A stretch of 64,000 nt of DNA from Thalassobacillus devorans MSP14 (GTDB lineage Bacteria > Bacillota > Bacilli > Bacillales > Halobacillaceae), in the NCBI RefSeq assembly GCF_000496835.1, contig NZ_KI543236.1, positions 1,052,589-1,116,588 of the forward strand, in the 5' to 3' direction. The notes below the pieces were generated by a model. That model saw nothing but the letters and a program-made list of their open reading frames with translations, was not told where the DNA came from and ran no database searches. How positions within the stretch are numbered: the first letter of the stretch is position 1; the number at the start of each line of letters is the position of its first letter. Positions 1 to 8,718 of the stretch are shown here, piece after piece. The position numbers were made by a program, and so were the translations under genes.

Positions 1-241
1 GGCAGCCGGTCTGGTGAAAAATGACTTGAAACAGCTGAAGGGTCAACTTGATTATTCGGAATATGGCGGTGCCGGATTATTCGGGCTGGCAGCCCCGGTG
101 ATCAAAGCTCATGGATCATCTAATGCAAGAGCGGTTTTCAATGCGATTAAACAAGCTTCCCATATGGTGGAAGAAGATGTTACAACAAAAATAGCGGAAG
201 CGGTAAAAAATATCCAGGAAACAGAGGAGGAAAAAGCATGA
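1..241 (+). CDS. plsX: PlsX, phosphate acyltransferase, C-terminal end (partial)
   Basis: The window opens inside this gene; the reading frame starts at base 2 and ends at TGA 239-241, leaving about 79 C-terminal residues. PlsX converts acyl-ACP to acyl-phosphate, the acyl donor for the first step of phospholipid synthesis. The visible part has the glycine-rich stretch [20 protein letters not shown] typical of the PlsX C-terminal half, followed by a charged helical tail. The stop overlaps the fabD start by four bases (ATGA), which indicates translational coupling. The plsX-fabD-fabG-acpP order is the Firmicute fatty-acid cluster, usually repressed by FapR; its promoter lies outside the window. 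Confidence 0.93.
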   Translation, partial: AAGLVKNDLKQLKGQLDYSEYGGAGLFGLAAPVIKAHGSSNARAVFNAIKQASHMVEEDVTTKIAEAVKNIQETEEEKA

Positions 242-1176
242 AACGTGTAGCTTTTATTTTTCCCGGCCAGGGATCCCAGGAAGTAGGAATGGGAAAAGCC
301 TTGTATGAATCTTATGACGAAGTGAAAACATTATTTGATCAAGCGGATGATAAACTCGGTGTCTCCTTGACGAAGCTTATGTTCGAAGGACCGCAGGAGG
401 AACTGACGAAAACAGAGCATGCCCAGCCGGCACTGTTAGTGAATAGTGCTTCCATTGTATCCCTCCTTAAAAAAGAAGGAATCGAACCAGTAATGACAGC
501 CGGCCACAGCCTGGGTGAATACAGCGCGCTGGTTGCATCAGGAGCCTTAGAGCCACTCGAAGCAGCAAAACTGGTACAAAAGCGGGGCCAACTGATGGAA
601 CATGCTTACCCAACCGGTAAGGGAGCAATGGCTGCGATTTTAGGTCTGGAGCAAGATTTTATCCAGGAAGTCCTGGATAAAATCGAAGGAGAAATTGTGG
701 ATCTTGCGAATATTAACTGCCCTGGGCAAATTGTTATCTCCGGCAGCAAAGAAGGTGTAGATGAAGCATCTGAGCTATTAAAAGAAGCCGGGGCAAAACG
801 AGTGCTTCCATTGAATGTCAGCGGTCCATTCCATTCCCGTCTGATGAAACCGGCCAGTGAAGATTTCTCTAAAGCATTGCAGGAGGCGGAGCTATCGGAT
901 GCTGACCTTCCAGTTTATGCGAATGTCACGGCTGAAGCCGTACAGGACAAAAAAATGATCGAGGAGCTATTAGTTGAGCAACTCTATTCACCTGTCCGGT
1001 TCCAGGAAATCCTTGAAAAGTTTGTGGAACAGGATCTCGATGCCATCGTGGAAGTCGGACATGGTAAAGTATTGAGTGGATTGGTTCGTAAAGTAAAAAG
1101 GAGAATGAAGACGTTCCAAATTCAGGATCCAGAAACATTGCAAGCATTCATTGACTGGTATAAGGAGGATTCATAA
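238..1176 (+). CDS. fabD: FabD, malonyl-CoA:ACP transacylase
   Basis: FabD moves the malonyl group from CoA to acyl carrier protein, supplying the extender unit for type II fatty-acid synthesis in the cytosol. The 312-residue length is normal. The protein starts with the FPGQGSQ motif; the nucleophile elbow GHSLGE is at residues 89-94 (Ser91) and the catalytic His is His199 in GPFHS. The start overlaps the plsX stop by 4 bp and an AGGAGG-like site lies just upstream. The stop overlaps the fabG start by 1 bp, so the three genes are tightly coupled. Confidence 0.97.
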   Translation: MKRVAFIFPGQGSQEVGMGKALYESYDEVKTLFDQADDKLGVSLTKLMFEGPQEELTKTEHAQPALLVNSASIVSLLKKEGIEPVMTAGHSLGEYSALVASGALEPLEAAKLVQKRGQLMEHAYPTGKGAMAAILGLEQDFIQEVLDKIEGEIVDLANINCPGQIVISGSKEGVDEASELLKEAGAKRVLPLNVSGPFHSRLMKPASEDFSKALQEAELSDADLPVYANVTAEAVQDKKMIEELLVEQLYSPVRFQEILEKFVEQDLDAIVEVGHGKVLSGLVRKVKRRMKTFQIQDPETLQAFIDWYKEDS

Positions 1177-1916
1177 TGCTCGAACATCAAGTTGCACTCG
1201 TAACCGGTGCTTCACGTGGAATTGGACGAGCGATCGCCCTGGAACTTGCTGATAAAGGTGCTGCCGTCGCTGTCAACTATGCAGGCAGTGAAGCAAAAGC
1301 ACAGGAAGTCGTAGAAGAAATCGAAGCTAATGGTGGAAAGGCGATCAAAATCCAGGCAGACGTATCAAAGGAAGCCGATGTGAAAGATATGGTCAAACAG
1401 ACGATTGAAGCTTTTGGTAGACTGGATATCCTGGTGAACAATGCTGGCATTGCAAAAGATAACCTGCTGATGCGCATGAAAGAAGAGGAATTCGACCAGG
1501 TGATTGACACCAATTTGAAGGGTGTATTTTTGACTACCAAAGCTGTTACCCGTCAAATGATGAAACAAAAAAGTGGGCGGATCATCAACATTGCGTCCAT
1601 CGTCGGTGTTTCCGGAAATCCCGGTCAGGCAAACTATGTAGCAGCCAAAGCGGGTGTCATCGGGATGACGAAGTCGAATGCAAAAGAATTGGCCACAAGA
1701 AATATCCTGGTCAATGCCGTAGCGCCTGGTTTTATCACTACGGACATGACTGATGAATTGTCCGAAGAACAACGGGAAGAAATGCTGAAAATGATTCCGT
1801 TAAACCGTTTGGGCGAAGCTAAGGATATCGCCAATGTGGTACGTTTCCTTGCTTCTGAAGACAGCAGCTATATGACAGGCCAGACAATTCATGTCGATGG
1901 CGGCATGGTAATGTAA
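1176..1916 (+). CDS. fabG: FabG, 3-oxoacyl-ACP reductase
   Basis: This NADPH-dependent short-chain dehydrogenase reduces 3-oxoacyl-ACP in the elongation cycle. At 246 residues it has the expected length. The cofactor motif TGASRGIG is at residues 10-17, the structural NNAG motif is near residue 88, and the catalytic triad reads Ser141, Tyr154, Lys158 (YVAAK). The ATG is preceded by AAGGAGG and overlaps the fabD stop. Many SDR enzymes look alike, but the position between fabD and acpP fixes the identity. A short inverted repeat (CCGGTAA/TTACCGG, about 1928-1945) follows the stop, without a strong T tract. Confidence 0.97.
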   Translation: MLEHQVALVTGASRGIGRAIALELADKGAAVAVNYAGSEAKAQEVVEEIEANGGKAIKIQADVSKEADVKDMVKQTIEAFGRLDILVNNAGIAKDNLLMRMKEEEFDQVIDTNLKGVFLTTKAVTRQMMKQKSGRIINIASIVGVSGNPGQANYVAAKAGVIGMTKSNAKELATRNILVNAVAPGFITTDMTDELSEEQREEMLKMIPLNRLGEAKDIANVVRFLASEDSSYMTGQTIHVDGGMVM

Positions 1917-2018
1917 GGATGGACCCGGTAAATTATTACCGGTTGAAATCATAAATGATGATTTATCTAGTTTTTCAATGGAATTTCTACTATAATAACG
2001 GAAGGGAGGTGAAGTCTT

Positions 2019-2252
2019 ATGGCAGATACTTTTGATCGTGTCAAACAAATCATTGTTGACCGTCTTGATGTAGAAGAATCTAAGGTTACAATGGAGGCTT
2101 CCTTCAAAGATGATCTTGAAGCGGATTCTTTGGATGTAGTTGAGCTTGTTATGGAGCTTGAAGATGAATTCGATACAGAGATCGCTGATGAAGAAGCAGA
2201 AAAAATCAATACTGTTGGTGACGCTGTGAATTACATAAACAGCATCCAATAA
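2019..2252 (+). CDS. acpP: AcpP, acyl carrier protein
   Basis: Small acidic carrier (77 residues) that holds growing acyl chains on a 4'-phosphopantetheine arm. The attachment site is Ser37 in [10 protein letters not shown], the classic ACP signature, followed by the acidic helix II that partner enzymes recognise. The GGGAGGTGA Shine-Dalgarno is strong. A TATAAT at 1991-1996 lies just upstream and could give a separate high-level promoter, although no good -35 is visible. The hairpin CTGTCCA/TGGACAG after the stop (about 2267-2286) has no T run and may only attenuate read-through into rnc. Confidence 0.97.
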   Translation: MADTFDRVKQIIVDRLDVEESKVTMEASFKDDLEADSLDVVELVMELEDEFDTEIADEEAEKINTVGDAVNYINSIQ

Positions 2253-2333
2253 ACAGTTAGCAAGGAGCTGTCCATCATGTGGACAGCCCTTCCTATATTT
2301 CATCAAATCAAACTGAAAGGGTTTAGGTGAGCG

Positions 2334-3026
2334 ATGGAAGACTTTTCAACCTTTCAAGAAAAAATCGGTATCCACTTCAATGATGTCGATATTTTAAAAC
2401 AAGCATTTACCCATTCATCTTATGTGAATGAGCATCGTAAGACAGATCGCAAGGACAACGAGCGTCTTGAATTTTTGGGAGACGCAGTACTTGAGCTTGG
2501 AGTGTCCCAGTATCTCTATCGAAAATATCCGGATATGAGTGAGGGTGAACTGACAAAGCTGCGTGCCTCCATCGTCTGTGAAATCTCTCTGGTTCGTTTT
2601 GCTGATGAATTGAACTTCAGTGAACTGATCCAGTTGGGGAAAGGCGAAGAGATGACAGGAGGAAGAAATCGCCCGGCGTTGCTTGCAGATGTTTTTGAGG
2701 CCTTTATTGGCGCCCTCTATCTGGATAAAGGATATGAGTCTGTCCTGGCCTTTTTGGAAAAGTACGTGTATCCGAAGGTTAAAAAAGGTGCTTTTTCGCA
2801 TGCGATGGATTTCAAAAGCCAATTGCAGGAGTTTGTCCAGCGTGAAAAAAACAGAGTCATCGAATACGAAATCGTCGAAGAACTTGGACCTGCACACAAC
2901 CGTGAGTTCGTCGCGCATGTCCGCATCCAGGATGTAACGGCTGGCGTAGGTATCGGCCGTACCAAAAAGGAAGCTGAACAAAAAGCTGCTGAAGAAGCGC
3001 TTCGCAAAGCTGGAGCATGTAAATAA
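2334..3026 (+). CDS. rnc: Ribonuclease III
   Basis: RNase III cuts double-stranded RNA and processes 30S rRNA precursors and scRNA. The N-terminal endonuclease domain carries the signature [14 protein letters not shown] (Glu46, Asp50) and the second acidic pair in [13 protein letters not shown] (Asp119, Glu122). A double-stranded RNA-binding domain occupies roughly residues 157-226 and ends with [13 protein letters not shown]. The 230 residues are slightly fewer than the B. subtilis protein but complete. The gene lies between acpP and smc as in Bacillus. A strong bidirectional terminator follows. Confidence 0.96.
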   Translation: MEDFSTFQEKIGIHFNDVDILKQAFTHSSYVNEHRKTDRKDNERLEFLGDAVLELGVSQYLYRKYPDMSEGELTKLRASIVCEISLVRFADELNFSELIQLGKGEEMTGGRNRPALLADVFEAFIGALYLDKGYESVLAFLEKYVYPKVKKGAFSHAMDFKSQLQEFVQREKNRVIEYEIVEELGPAHNREFVAHVRIQDVTAGVGIGRTKKEAEQKAAEEALRKAGACK

Positions 3027-3034
3027 GATTGAAG

Positions 3035-3064
3035 AAAGCCGCGCAGAATCTGCGCGGCTTTCTG
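3035..3064 (+). terminator. Bidirectional rho-independent terminator between rnc and the UPF0435-like gene
   Basis: A 12-13 bp GC-rich stem (AAAGCCGCGCAGA / TCTGCGCGGCTTT) with a tiny loop is flanked by A-rich sequence on the left and T-rich sequence on the right. It can therefore stop rnc transcription on the + strand and the convergent small gene on the minus strand. Confidence 0.85.
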
Positions 3065-3075
3065 TTGGGTTTACA

Positions 3076-3297
3076 TTATTTCCGGTACGCACCCAGCTCC
3101 TGGACAAAGGCCTGGGTTTCTGACACACTTAATTGCCCTTTCGTTACGACCATATCATGCAGGGATTTGATTTCATCATAGTTGGCAAGGTCATAATCCG
3201 CAGGGTCCATAATGGAACGGTTGACGACCTGCAAGCGGTCAGCCAGGTCGTTGATGATCGTTTCTAAGTTTTCCTGGGTCGGTTCATTCAAGCTCAT
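3076..3297 (-). CDS. UPF0435/DUF1128-family small protein (YfkK-like)
   Basis: A 73-residue cytosolic protein of unknown function on the minus strand, the only gene in the window facing this way. The ending QAFVQELGAYRK and the N-terminal helix with NLETIINDL and LQVVNRSIM resemble the UPF0435 (DUF1128) family, which includes B. subtilis YfkK; this is recognition by eye. A good AAGGAGG precedes the ATG on the minus strand. It shares the terminator at 3035-3064 with rnc. In B. subtilis this family member is not encoded between rnc and smc, so its placement here is a local difference. Confidence 0.72.
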   Translation of the reverse strand: MSLNEPTQENLETIINDLADRLQVVNRSIMDPADYDLANYDEIKSLHDMVVTKGQLSVSETQAFVQELGAYRK

Positions 3298-3421
3298 ATT
3301 GGTTTCCTCCTTACAGCAGGATTGGTTGGCTTCTTCTATAGCCTTATTGTTTATGATAAAATAAATGAGTTGAAATGCAAACGATAAATCAAATGAAAGT
3401 TAAATACATAGGAGGATGCAG

Positions 3422-6400
3422 ATGTTCCTCAAACGTTTAGATACAGTTGGATTCAAGTCTTTTGCCGAACGGGTCACCGTAGATTTTGTACCTGGTGTCA
3501 CTTCAGTAGTGGGACCGAATGGCAGCGGAAAGAGTAACATTACCGATGCAATCCGTTGGGTGCTCGGTGAACAGTCTGCCCGTTCATTACGAGGCAGCAA
3601 AATGGAAGATATCATTTTTGCAGGCAGTGATACAAGAAACGCTTTGAACATGGCAGAAGTGACGTTGACATTGGACAATGAAGATCAAACCCTCCCGCTG
3701 GATTACCAGGAGGTCAGTGTCACCAGGAGAGTATATCGGTCAGGTGAAAGTGCTTTTTATATCAATAAACAGCCCTGCCGTTTAAAGGACATTGTCAATT
3801 TATTCATGGATTCGGGGCTGGGGAGAGAAGCCTTTTCCATCATCAGCCAGGGAAAAGTCGAAGAAATACTGAGTTCTAAAGCTGAAGAGAGACGAAGTAT
3901 TTTTGAAGAAGCTGCAGGTGTGCTGAAATATAAGCAGCGTAAGAAGAAAGCCGAATTTAAACTGGCAGAGACACAAGAAAACCTTAATCGTGTGGAAGAC
4001 ATCATCTATGAAATCGAAGGGCAGCTTGAGCCATTGAAGGAACAGGCAGCCATTGCGAAAGATTATCTCGAGAAAAAAGAAGAATTGAAACACGTGGAAA
4101 TTTCTTTATTGATCGCCCAGATTGAAACGATTAATGAGGAATGGCAGCACCTTTTGAATAACCTCGAAGAAATGAAATTGAAAAAAACAGAGATAAAGAC
4201 GGCTATTGATGAAAAAGAGACAATTGTCGAAGCCGAACGCCAGCAAGTACTTGCGTTGGATGAATCGCTTGAAAGTCTTCAGGAAAAGCTGCTTGTTTTG
4301 ACGCAGGAATTAGAGAACTTAGAGGGAAAGAAACAGTTAGTCAAAGAACGTTTCAAGCATTTTGAAGAAAACAAAGCGAAGCTTGAAGAGGAATTCAGCC
4401 AACTTTCAGACAGGGTGGAGCAGACAAAGGAATTATGTGAAGATCATGAGCAAAAACTGAACCGTTGGAAAGACCAGCGTACCAGGACGAAAAAATTGTT
4501 AAAAGAAACAGCCAGCCAGCTTGAGCTTGAGAGCAAGAATATCGGTGAGCAGATTGAAGAGTTGAAAAGTGATTACATTGAGTTATTGAATGAGCAAGCG
4601 GCCAAGCGAAATGAAAAACAATCCATTGCAAGGCAGCTGGAACAAATCGGTTCCAAAAGTGAAGTGCAGAAAGATAAATTTAAAGATATGCGAGAAGAAA
4701 GGGAACAGCTGCTTGGCGAGAAGGAAAAGCTGGAGCGTGAAGTGGACGATATCCACAGGCAGCGGTCGCAGACAGAGCAGAAATTAAGCGAAATGGAAGA
4801 AAAGCTGCGCAGCAGTCAGGAACGCTATCAGAATCTGCAAAATAAACTTTACCAGGGATATCAGTATGTAGAGAAATTAAAATCAAAAAAAGAGATGCTG
4901 GAAGAGATGAAAGAAGACTTCTCCGGGTATTTCCAGGGTGTCAAAGAAGTTTTGAAAGCGAGAGAGCAACAATCTTTGTCAGGTGTAGAAGGAGCGGTAC
5001 TGGAATTGATCGATGTTCCTGGTAATTTGATTACAGCCATCGAGACAGCGCTTGGCGCCCAGGCTCAGCACGTCATCATGCAAAATGAATCTTCCGCCCG
5101 CCAAGCAATCCACTGGCTTCGCCAGCACAATAAAGGCAGAGCGACGTTCCTGCCATTGGAAACGATCCAGCCGCGCTTCATTCCGGAAGATATGATCTCC
5201 AGAGTAAGCGGACAACCTGGTTTTGTCGGTGTGGCTGCTGATTTGGTTGAATTTGATGACCGTTATGATCGTCCCATACGTCATTTACTAGGTCATATTG
5301 TGATAGCAGAAAACCTGGAAACAGCAAACAAACTTGCTCAAATGTTGCAACGGCGTTTCCGGATTGTAACCTTAGAAGGGGATGTCATCAATCCGGGGGG
5401 AGCGATGACCGGTGGTGCAAAGAAAAAGACCAATCAATCCTTGTTTACCCGGGAAAAGGAATTGCAGGAACTGAATGACAAGCTATCATCTTTTGAACAG
5501 AAGACGATTGCTGCAGAACAAGAGGTTCAGCAATTGAAGAATCTCACAACTAATCAACAAGCGCAGGTGCAGGAACTTCGGACGATAAGAGAAAATTTGA
5601 AAGAGCAGGAACAGGAAAAACGAGCTGTCTTGCGTGAGGCCCAGGTGAAACATCAAAACCTGAATGACCAACTGTTACTGTTCGACCAGGACCAGGAACA
5701 ATATGAACAGGACCGTGACCAGCTTACATCCCGATTGGAAGACCTTACCGGACAATTAGCACAGTTGGAACAGCAGCTGTCAGCGTCTCAAAAAGAAATT
5801 GATACATTGACAGAAGCTGAAAAGCGACAGTCAGAGAATGAGGAAAACTTAAAAGCAAAGCAGCACGAATTGCAGTTGAAACTCGCCGAGCAGGATTCGG
5901 AAGTGAAGAACGAACAAGAGAAACTACATGGTTATCAAGTCCAGAAAAAAGAGCTGGAACAACATGTAGTAGAGAACCGCAAGCAATATGAGCAGTTGAT
6001 GGATATTGCCAATAACAAGCAGACAGAAGCTGAACTGGAAGCTGCCATTGAAGATAAAAAAGCAGCGAAAGAAGAGACGGCTCAACTGATCGCAGACCGC
6101 AGAGAACAGCGTAACAGGCATTCTGAAACGATTAAGAAGATAGAACTCCAACTGAAAGAAGAAAACAGAACCCATCACCATTATGTCCAGGATATCCAGG
6201 ACAAAGAGGTCAAGGCGAACCGTATGGATGTGGAGCTGGAAAACATGCTGGATTACCTGCAAAAAGAATATTTCCTAACTTTTGAACGGGCCCGGCAGGA
6301 GTATGAAAGCACCAGCAATATGGAGGAAAGCAAAACAAAAGTCAAATTGATCAAACGTGCCATAGATGAACTGGGTACCGTTAATCTCGGAGCCATCGAT

Positions 6401-6988
6401 GAGTATGACCGGATTCAGGAGCGTTACCAATTTTTAAGTGAACAACAGACAGATTTGAATGAAGCCAAGGATACGTTGTATTCTGTCATTTCAGAAATGG
6501 ACGGCGAGATGGAACGCAGATTTGAAGATACATTTACACAAATCAAGCAGGAATTCTCCGTTGTTTTCAAAGAATTATTTGGAGGAGGACGAGCCGACCT
6601 TCGACTGACCGACCCTGATAATATGCTGGAAACAGGGGTGGATATCGTAGCTCAGCCGCCAGGTAAGAAGCTGCAGAATCTCAGCCTGCTGTCCGGGGGG
6701 GAACGGGCTTTGACAGCAATTGCACTGCTATTCGCCATTCTCCATGTTCGTCCTGTGCCATTCTGTGTATTGGATGAAGTGGAAGCAGCACTCGATGATG
6801 CCAATGTCGATCGGTTTGCCCGCTATTTGAAAGTCTTTAGTAAAAATACGCAATTTATCGTCATCACTCACCGTAAAGGCACAATGGAGGAATCGGATGT
6901 ACTGTACGGAGTCACCATGCAGGAATCGGGGGTTTCCAAGCTTGTTTCTGTAAGACTGGAAGAATCTCAAGACTTACTGGAAGTATAG
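3422..6988 (+). CDS. smc: Smc, chromosome condensation ATPase
   Basis: SMC dimers work with ScpA and ScpB to load at parS sites and align and segregate chromosome arms. The 1188-residue protein has the N-terminal Walker A GPNGSGKS (about residues 31-38), two very long Glu/Gln/Lys-rich coiled coils, a central hinge (about residues 510-670, containing the GDVINPGGAMTGG stretch), and the C-terminal ABC signature LSGGERAL with Walker B CVLDEVEAALDD. I chose ATG 3422 (MFLKRLD) because GGAGG ends at 3415, directly against the earlier in-frame ATG at 3416. The ATG at 3422 has normal spacing and matches the family N-terminus. Confidence 0.97.
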   Translation: MFLKRLDTVGFKSFAERVTVDFVPGVTSVVGPNGSGKSNITDAIRWVLGEQSARSLRGSKMEDIIFAGSDTRNALNMAEVTLTLDNEDQTLPLDYQEVSVTRRVYRSGESAFYINKQPCRLKDIVNLFMDSGLGREAFSIISQGKVEEILSSKAEERRSIFEEAAGVLKYKQRKKKAEFKLAETQENLNRVEDIIYEIEGQLEPLKEQAAIAKDYLEKKEELKHVEISLLIAQIETINEEWQHLLNNLEEMKLKKTEIKTAIDEKETIVEAERQQVLALDESLESLQEKLLVLTQELENLEGKKQLVKERFKHFEENKAKLEEEFSQLSDRVEQTKELCEDHEQKLNRWKDQRTRTKKLLKETASQLELESKNIGEQIEELKSDYIELLNEQAAKRNEKQSIARQLEQIGSKSEVQKDKFKDMREEREQLLGEKEKLEREVDDIHRQRSQTEQKLSEMEEKLRSSQERYQNLQNKLYQGYQYVEKLKSKKEMLEEMKEDFSGYFQGVKEVLKAREQQSLSGVEGAVLELIDVPGNLITAIETALGAQAQHVIMQNESSARQAIHWLRQHNKGRATFLPLETIQPRFIPEDMISRVSGQPGFVGVAADLVEFDDRYDRPIRHLLGHIVIAENLETANKLAQMLQRRFRIVTLEGDVINPGGAMTGGAKKKTNQSLFTREKELQELNDKLSSFEQKTIAAEQEVQQLKNLTTNQQAQVQELRTIRENLKEQEQEKRAVLREAQVKHQNLNDQLLLFDQDQEQYEQDRDQLTSRLEDLTGQLAQLEQQLSASQKEIDTLTEAEKRQSENEENLKAKQHELQLKLAEQDSEVKNEQEKLHGYQVQKKELEQHVVENRKQYEQLMDIANNKQTEAELEAAIEDKKAAKEETAQLIADRREQRNRHSETIKKIELQLKEENRTHHHYVQDIQDKEVKANRMDVELENMLDYLQKEYFLTFERARQEYESTSNMEESKTKVKLIKRAIDELGTVNLGAIDEYDRIQERYQFLSEQQTDLNEAKDTLYSVISEMDGEMERRFEDTFTQIKQEFSVVFKELFGGGRADLRLTDPDNMLETGVDIVAQPPGKKLQNLSLLSGGERALTAIALLFAILHVRPVPFCVLDEVEAALDDANVDRFARYLKVFSKNTQFIVITHRKGTMEESDVLYGVTMQESGVSKLVSVRLEESQDLLEV

Positions 6989-7001
6989 AAAGGAAGATTG
7001 G

Positions 7002-8309
7002 ATGAGCTTTTTCAAAAAATTGAAGGACAAATTTATCTTAGATCCATTTGAACAAGACTTGAAAGAATTGGAGCAGGAACAGACAGAAGACCTGGAAGAG
7101 CAAGACATGGGATTGGACGATGCGAAAGTCGAGGACGATGAGAAAGATACTTCAGTCAAAGAAACAGACGAGAAGCCTCCTGAAGAAGAGCTTACAGAAA
7201 CAGAAGAGGAAGCGCCGGTAGAGCAGCTGGAAACAGATTGGGAAGAGCCGGCGAAACTGGAAGAACCCGAGGCTGCTCCAGCTCCTCCTGACGAAGATAC
7301 CAAGCCGGAGATAGAGGAGCCGGAGCCAAATATAGAAGGCCGTGAAAAATCGATTGCGGCCAAGTTCCGCATCGGCTTGACAAAAACCAGGGATTCCTTT
7401 TCAGGAAAGATCAATGATCTGGTTGCACGTTATCGCACTGTTGATGAAGACTTCTTTGAAGATTTAGAAGAGATTCTTATCTCAGCAGATGTGGGTGTCA
7501 CAACAGTGATGGATATGATTGATGAACTGCAACTGGAAGTGAAACGACGCAATATCAAAGATACGCGTCAAGTAAGAGAAGTCATTTCAGAAAAGCTTGT
7601 AGAAATCTATTACGGTGATGACGACAGCGAAGAAATCGAAGGGCTGAACATTGATCATGATGGGTTGTCCATCGTCTTATTCGTCGGTGTCAATGGTGTC
7701 GGTAAAACAACCACGATCGGAAAACTTGCCCACCAGCTGAAAAGTGAAGGGAAAAATGTCATGCTGGCCGCCGGTGATACTTTCCGTGCCGGGGCTATTG
7801 AACAATTGGATGCCTGGGGAGAACGCGTCGGTGTCAGTGTCGTAAAGCATAGTGCGGGCAGTGACCCTGCAGCGGTTATCTTCGATGCCATCCAGGCAGC
7901 CAAATCCCGTGATGCCGATGTGCTGCTATGTGATACGGCTGGCCGTTTGCAAAATAAAGTGAACCTCATGAATGAACTTTCTAAAGTGAAGCGTGTGATC
8001 GAACGCGAGGTTCCGACAGCCCCACACGAAGTGCTGCTGGTTTTGGATGCTACTACAGGGCAGAATGCGATGAGTCAGGCGAAGACATTCTCTGAAGCTA
8101 CCGATGTTTCCGGTATTGTCTTGACAAAGCTTGATGGGACTGCCAAAGGTGGGATCGTACTTGCGATTCGCAATGAACTGGAGATCCCTGTTAAACTGGT
8201 AGGGCTTGGTGAAAAAGTGACTGACCTCCAACAGTTTGACGCCCATGCCTTTGTATACGGACTATTCGCCGATATGGTGGAAGCCCACGATGAAGAAAAA
8301 GAACAGTGA
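7002..8309 (+). CDS. ftsY: FtsY, signal recognition particle receptor
   Basis: FtsY is the membrane-associated SRP GTPase that receives Ffh-ribosome complexes. The C-terminal NG domain is complete: GVNGVGKT (about residues 229-236), DTAGR, and TKLDG. Before it lies a very acidic stretch of roughly 110 residues rich in Glu, Asp and Pro, making the protein (435 aa) about 100 residues longer than B. subtilis FtsY. That acidic A domain recalls proteobacterial FtsY and would suit a salt-adapted cell (inference). The gene follows smc by 13 bp, as in other Bacillaceae. Confidence 0.96.
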   Translation: MSFFKKLKDKFILDPFEQDLKELEQEQTEDLEEQDMGLDDAKVEDDEKDTSVKETDEKPPEEELTETEEEAPVEQLETDWEEPAKLEEPEAAPAPPDEDTKPEIEEPEPNIEGREKSIAAKFRIGLTKTRDSFSGKINDLVARYRTVDEDFFEDLEEILISADVGVTTVMDMIDELQLEVKRRNIKDTRQVREVISEKLVEIYYGDDDSEEIEGLNIDHDGLSIVLFVGVNGVGKTTTIGKLAHQLKSEGKNVMLAAGDTFRAGAIEQLDAWGERVGVSVVKHSAGSDPAAVIFDAIQAAKSRDADVLLCDTAGRLQNKVNLMNELSKVKRVIEREVPTAPHEVLLVLDATTGQNAMSQAKTFSEATDVSGIVLTKLDGTAKGGIVLAIRNELEIPVKLVGLGEKVTDLQQFDAHAFVYGLFADMVEAHDEEKEQ

Positions 8310-8312
8310 TGC

Positions 8313-8342
8313 TTGACAGCCTGGCCTTTCATTCTGTAATAT
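8313..8342 (+). promoter_or_regulatory. Putative SigA promoter for ylxM-ffh
   Basis: A perfect -35 TTGACA (8313-8318), an 18-bp spacer, and a -10 TAATAT (8337-8342) lie directly after the ftsY stop and about 40 bp before ylxM. This would start the ylxM-ffh transcript independently of smc-ftsY. Confidence 0.6.
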
Positions 8343-8384
8343 TCATATATGTAAAGGCATTTCACTTAACAAGGAGTGGTTGCC

Positions 8385-8705
8385 GTGCTGGAAAAGACTA
8401 CACGAATCAACTATTTGTTTGATTTCTATCAGACGCTGTTGACCCCAAAACAGCGGAATTACATGGAACTCTATTATTTAGAAGATTATTCTCTGGGGGA
8501 AATATCAGAAACGTTTGATGTCTCCAGGCAGGCTGTCTATGACAATATACGTCGTACGGAAGCCATGCTGGAAGAATATGAGGATAAATTGAACTTATAT
8601 GAAAAATTCCAGGAGAGACAGCAACTGATCGATAAGCTGCAAGACAGACTGAAGGATCAGAGAGAAGTGCAGGATTTACTCGAAAGATTAAAAGAATTAG
8701 ATTAG
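8385..8705 (+). CDS. ylxM: YlxM, SRP-associated helix-turn-helix protein
   Basis: YlxM-type proteins (UPF0122) associate with the signal recognition particle and are encoded next to ffh. The protein contains a sigma-70 region-4-like helix-turn-helix ([19 protein letters not shown]) and a C-terminal helical, charged tail. I chose the GTG at 8385 (product beginning with [13 protein letters not shown]) because the AAGGAG at 8371-8376 sits at normal distance from it, while the upstream in-frame GTG at 8376 overlaps the ribosome binding site. This gives 106 residues, as in relatives. It ends 13 bp before ffh. Confidence 0.93.
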   Translation: MLEKTTRINYLFDFYQTLLTPKQRNYMELYYLEDYSLGEISETFDVSRQAVYDNIRRTEAMLEEYEDKLNLYEKFQERQQLIDKLQDRLKDQREVQDLLERLKELD

Positions 8706-8718
8706 GAGGGCTCCTTCT

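Noticed and set aside
1365-1772. 135-codon minus-strand frame opposite fabG
   Set aside because: A shadow of fabG; its codons mirror the conserved SDR sequence and it lacks a ribosome site.
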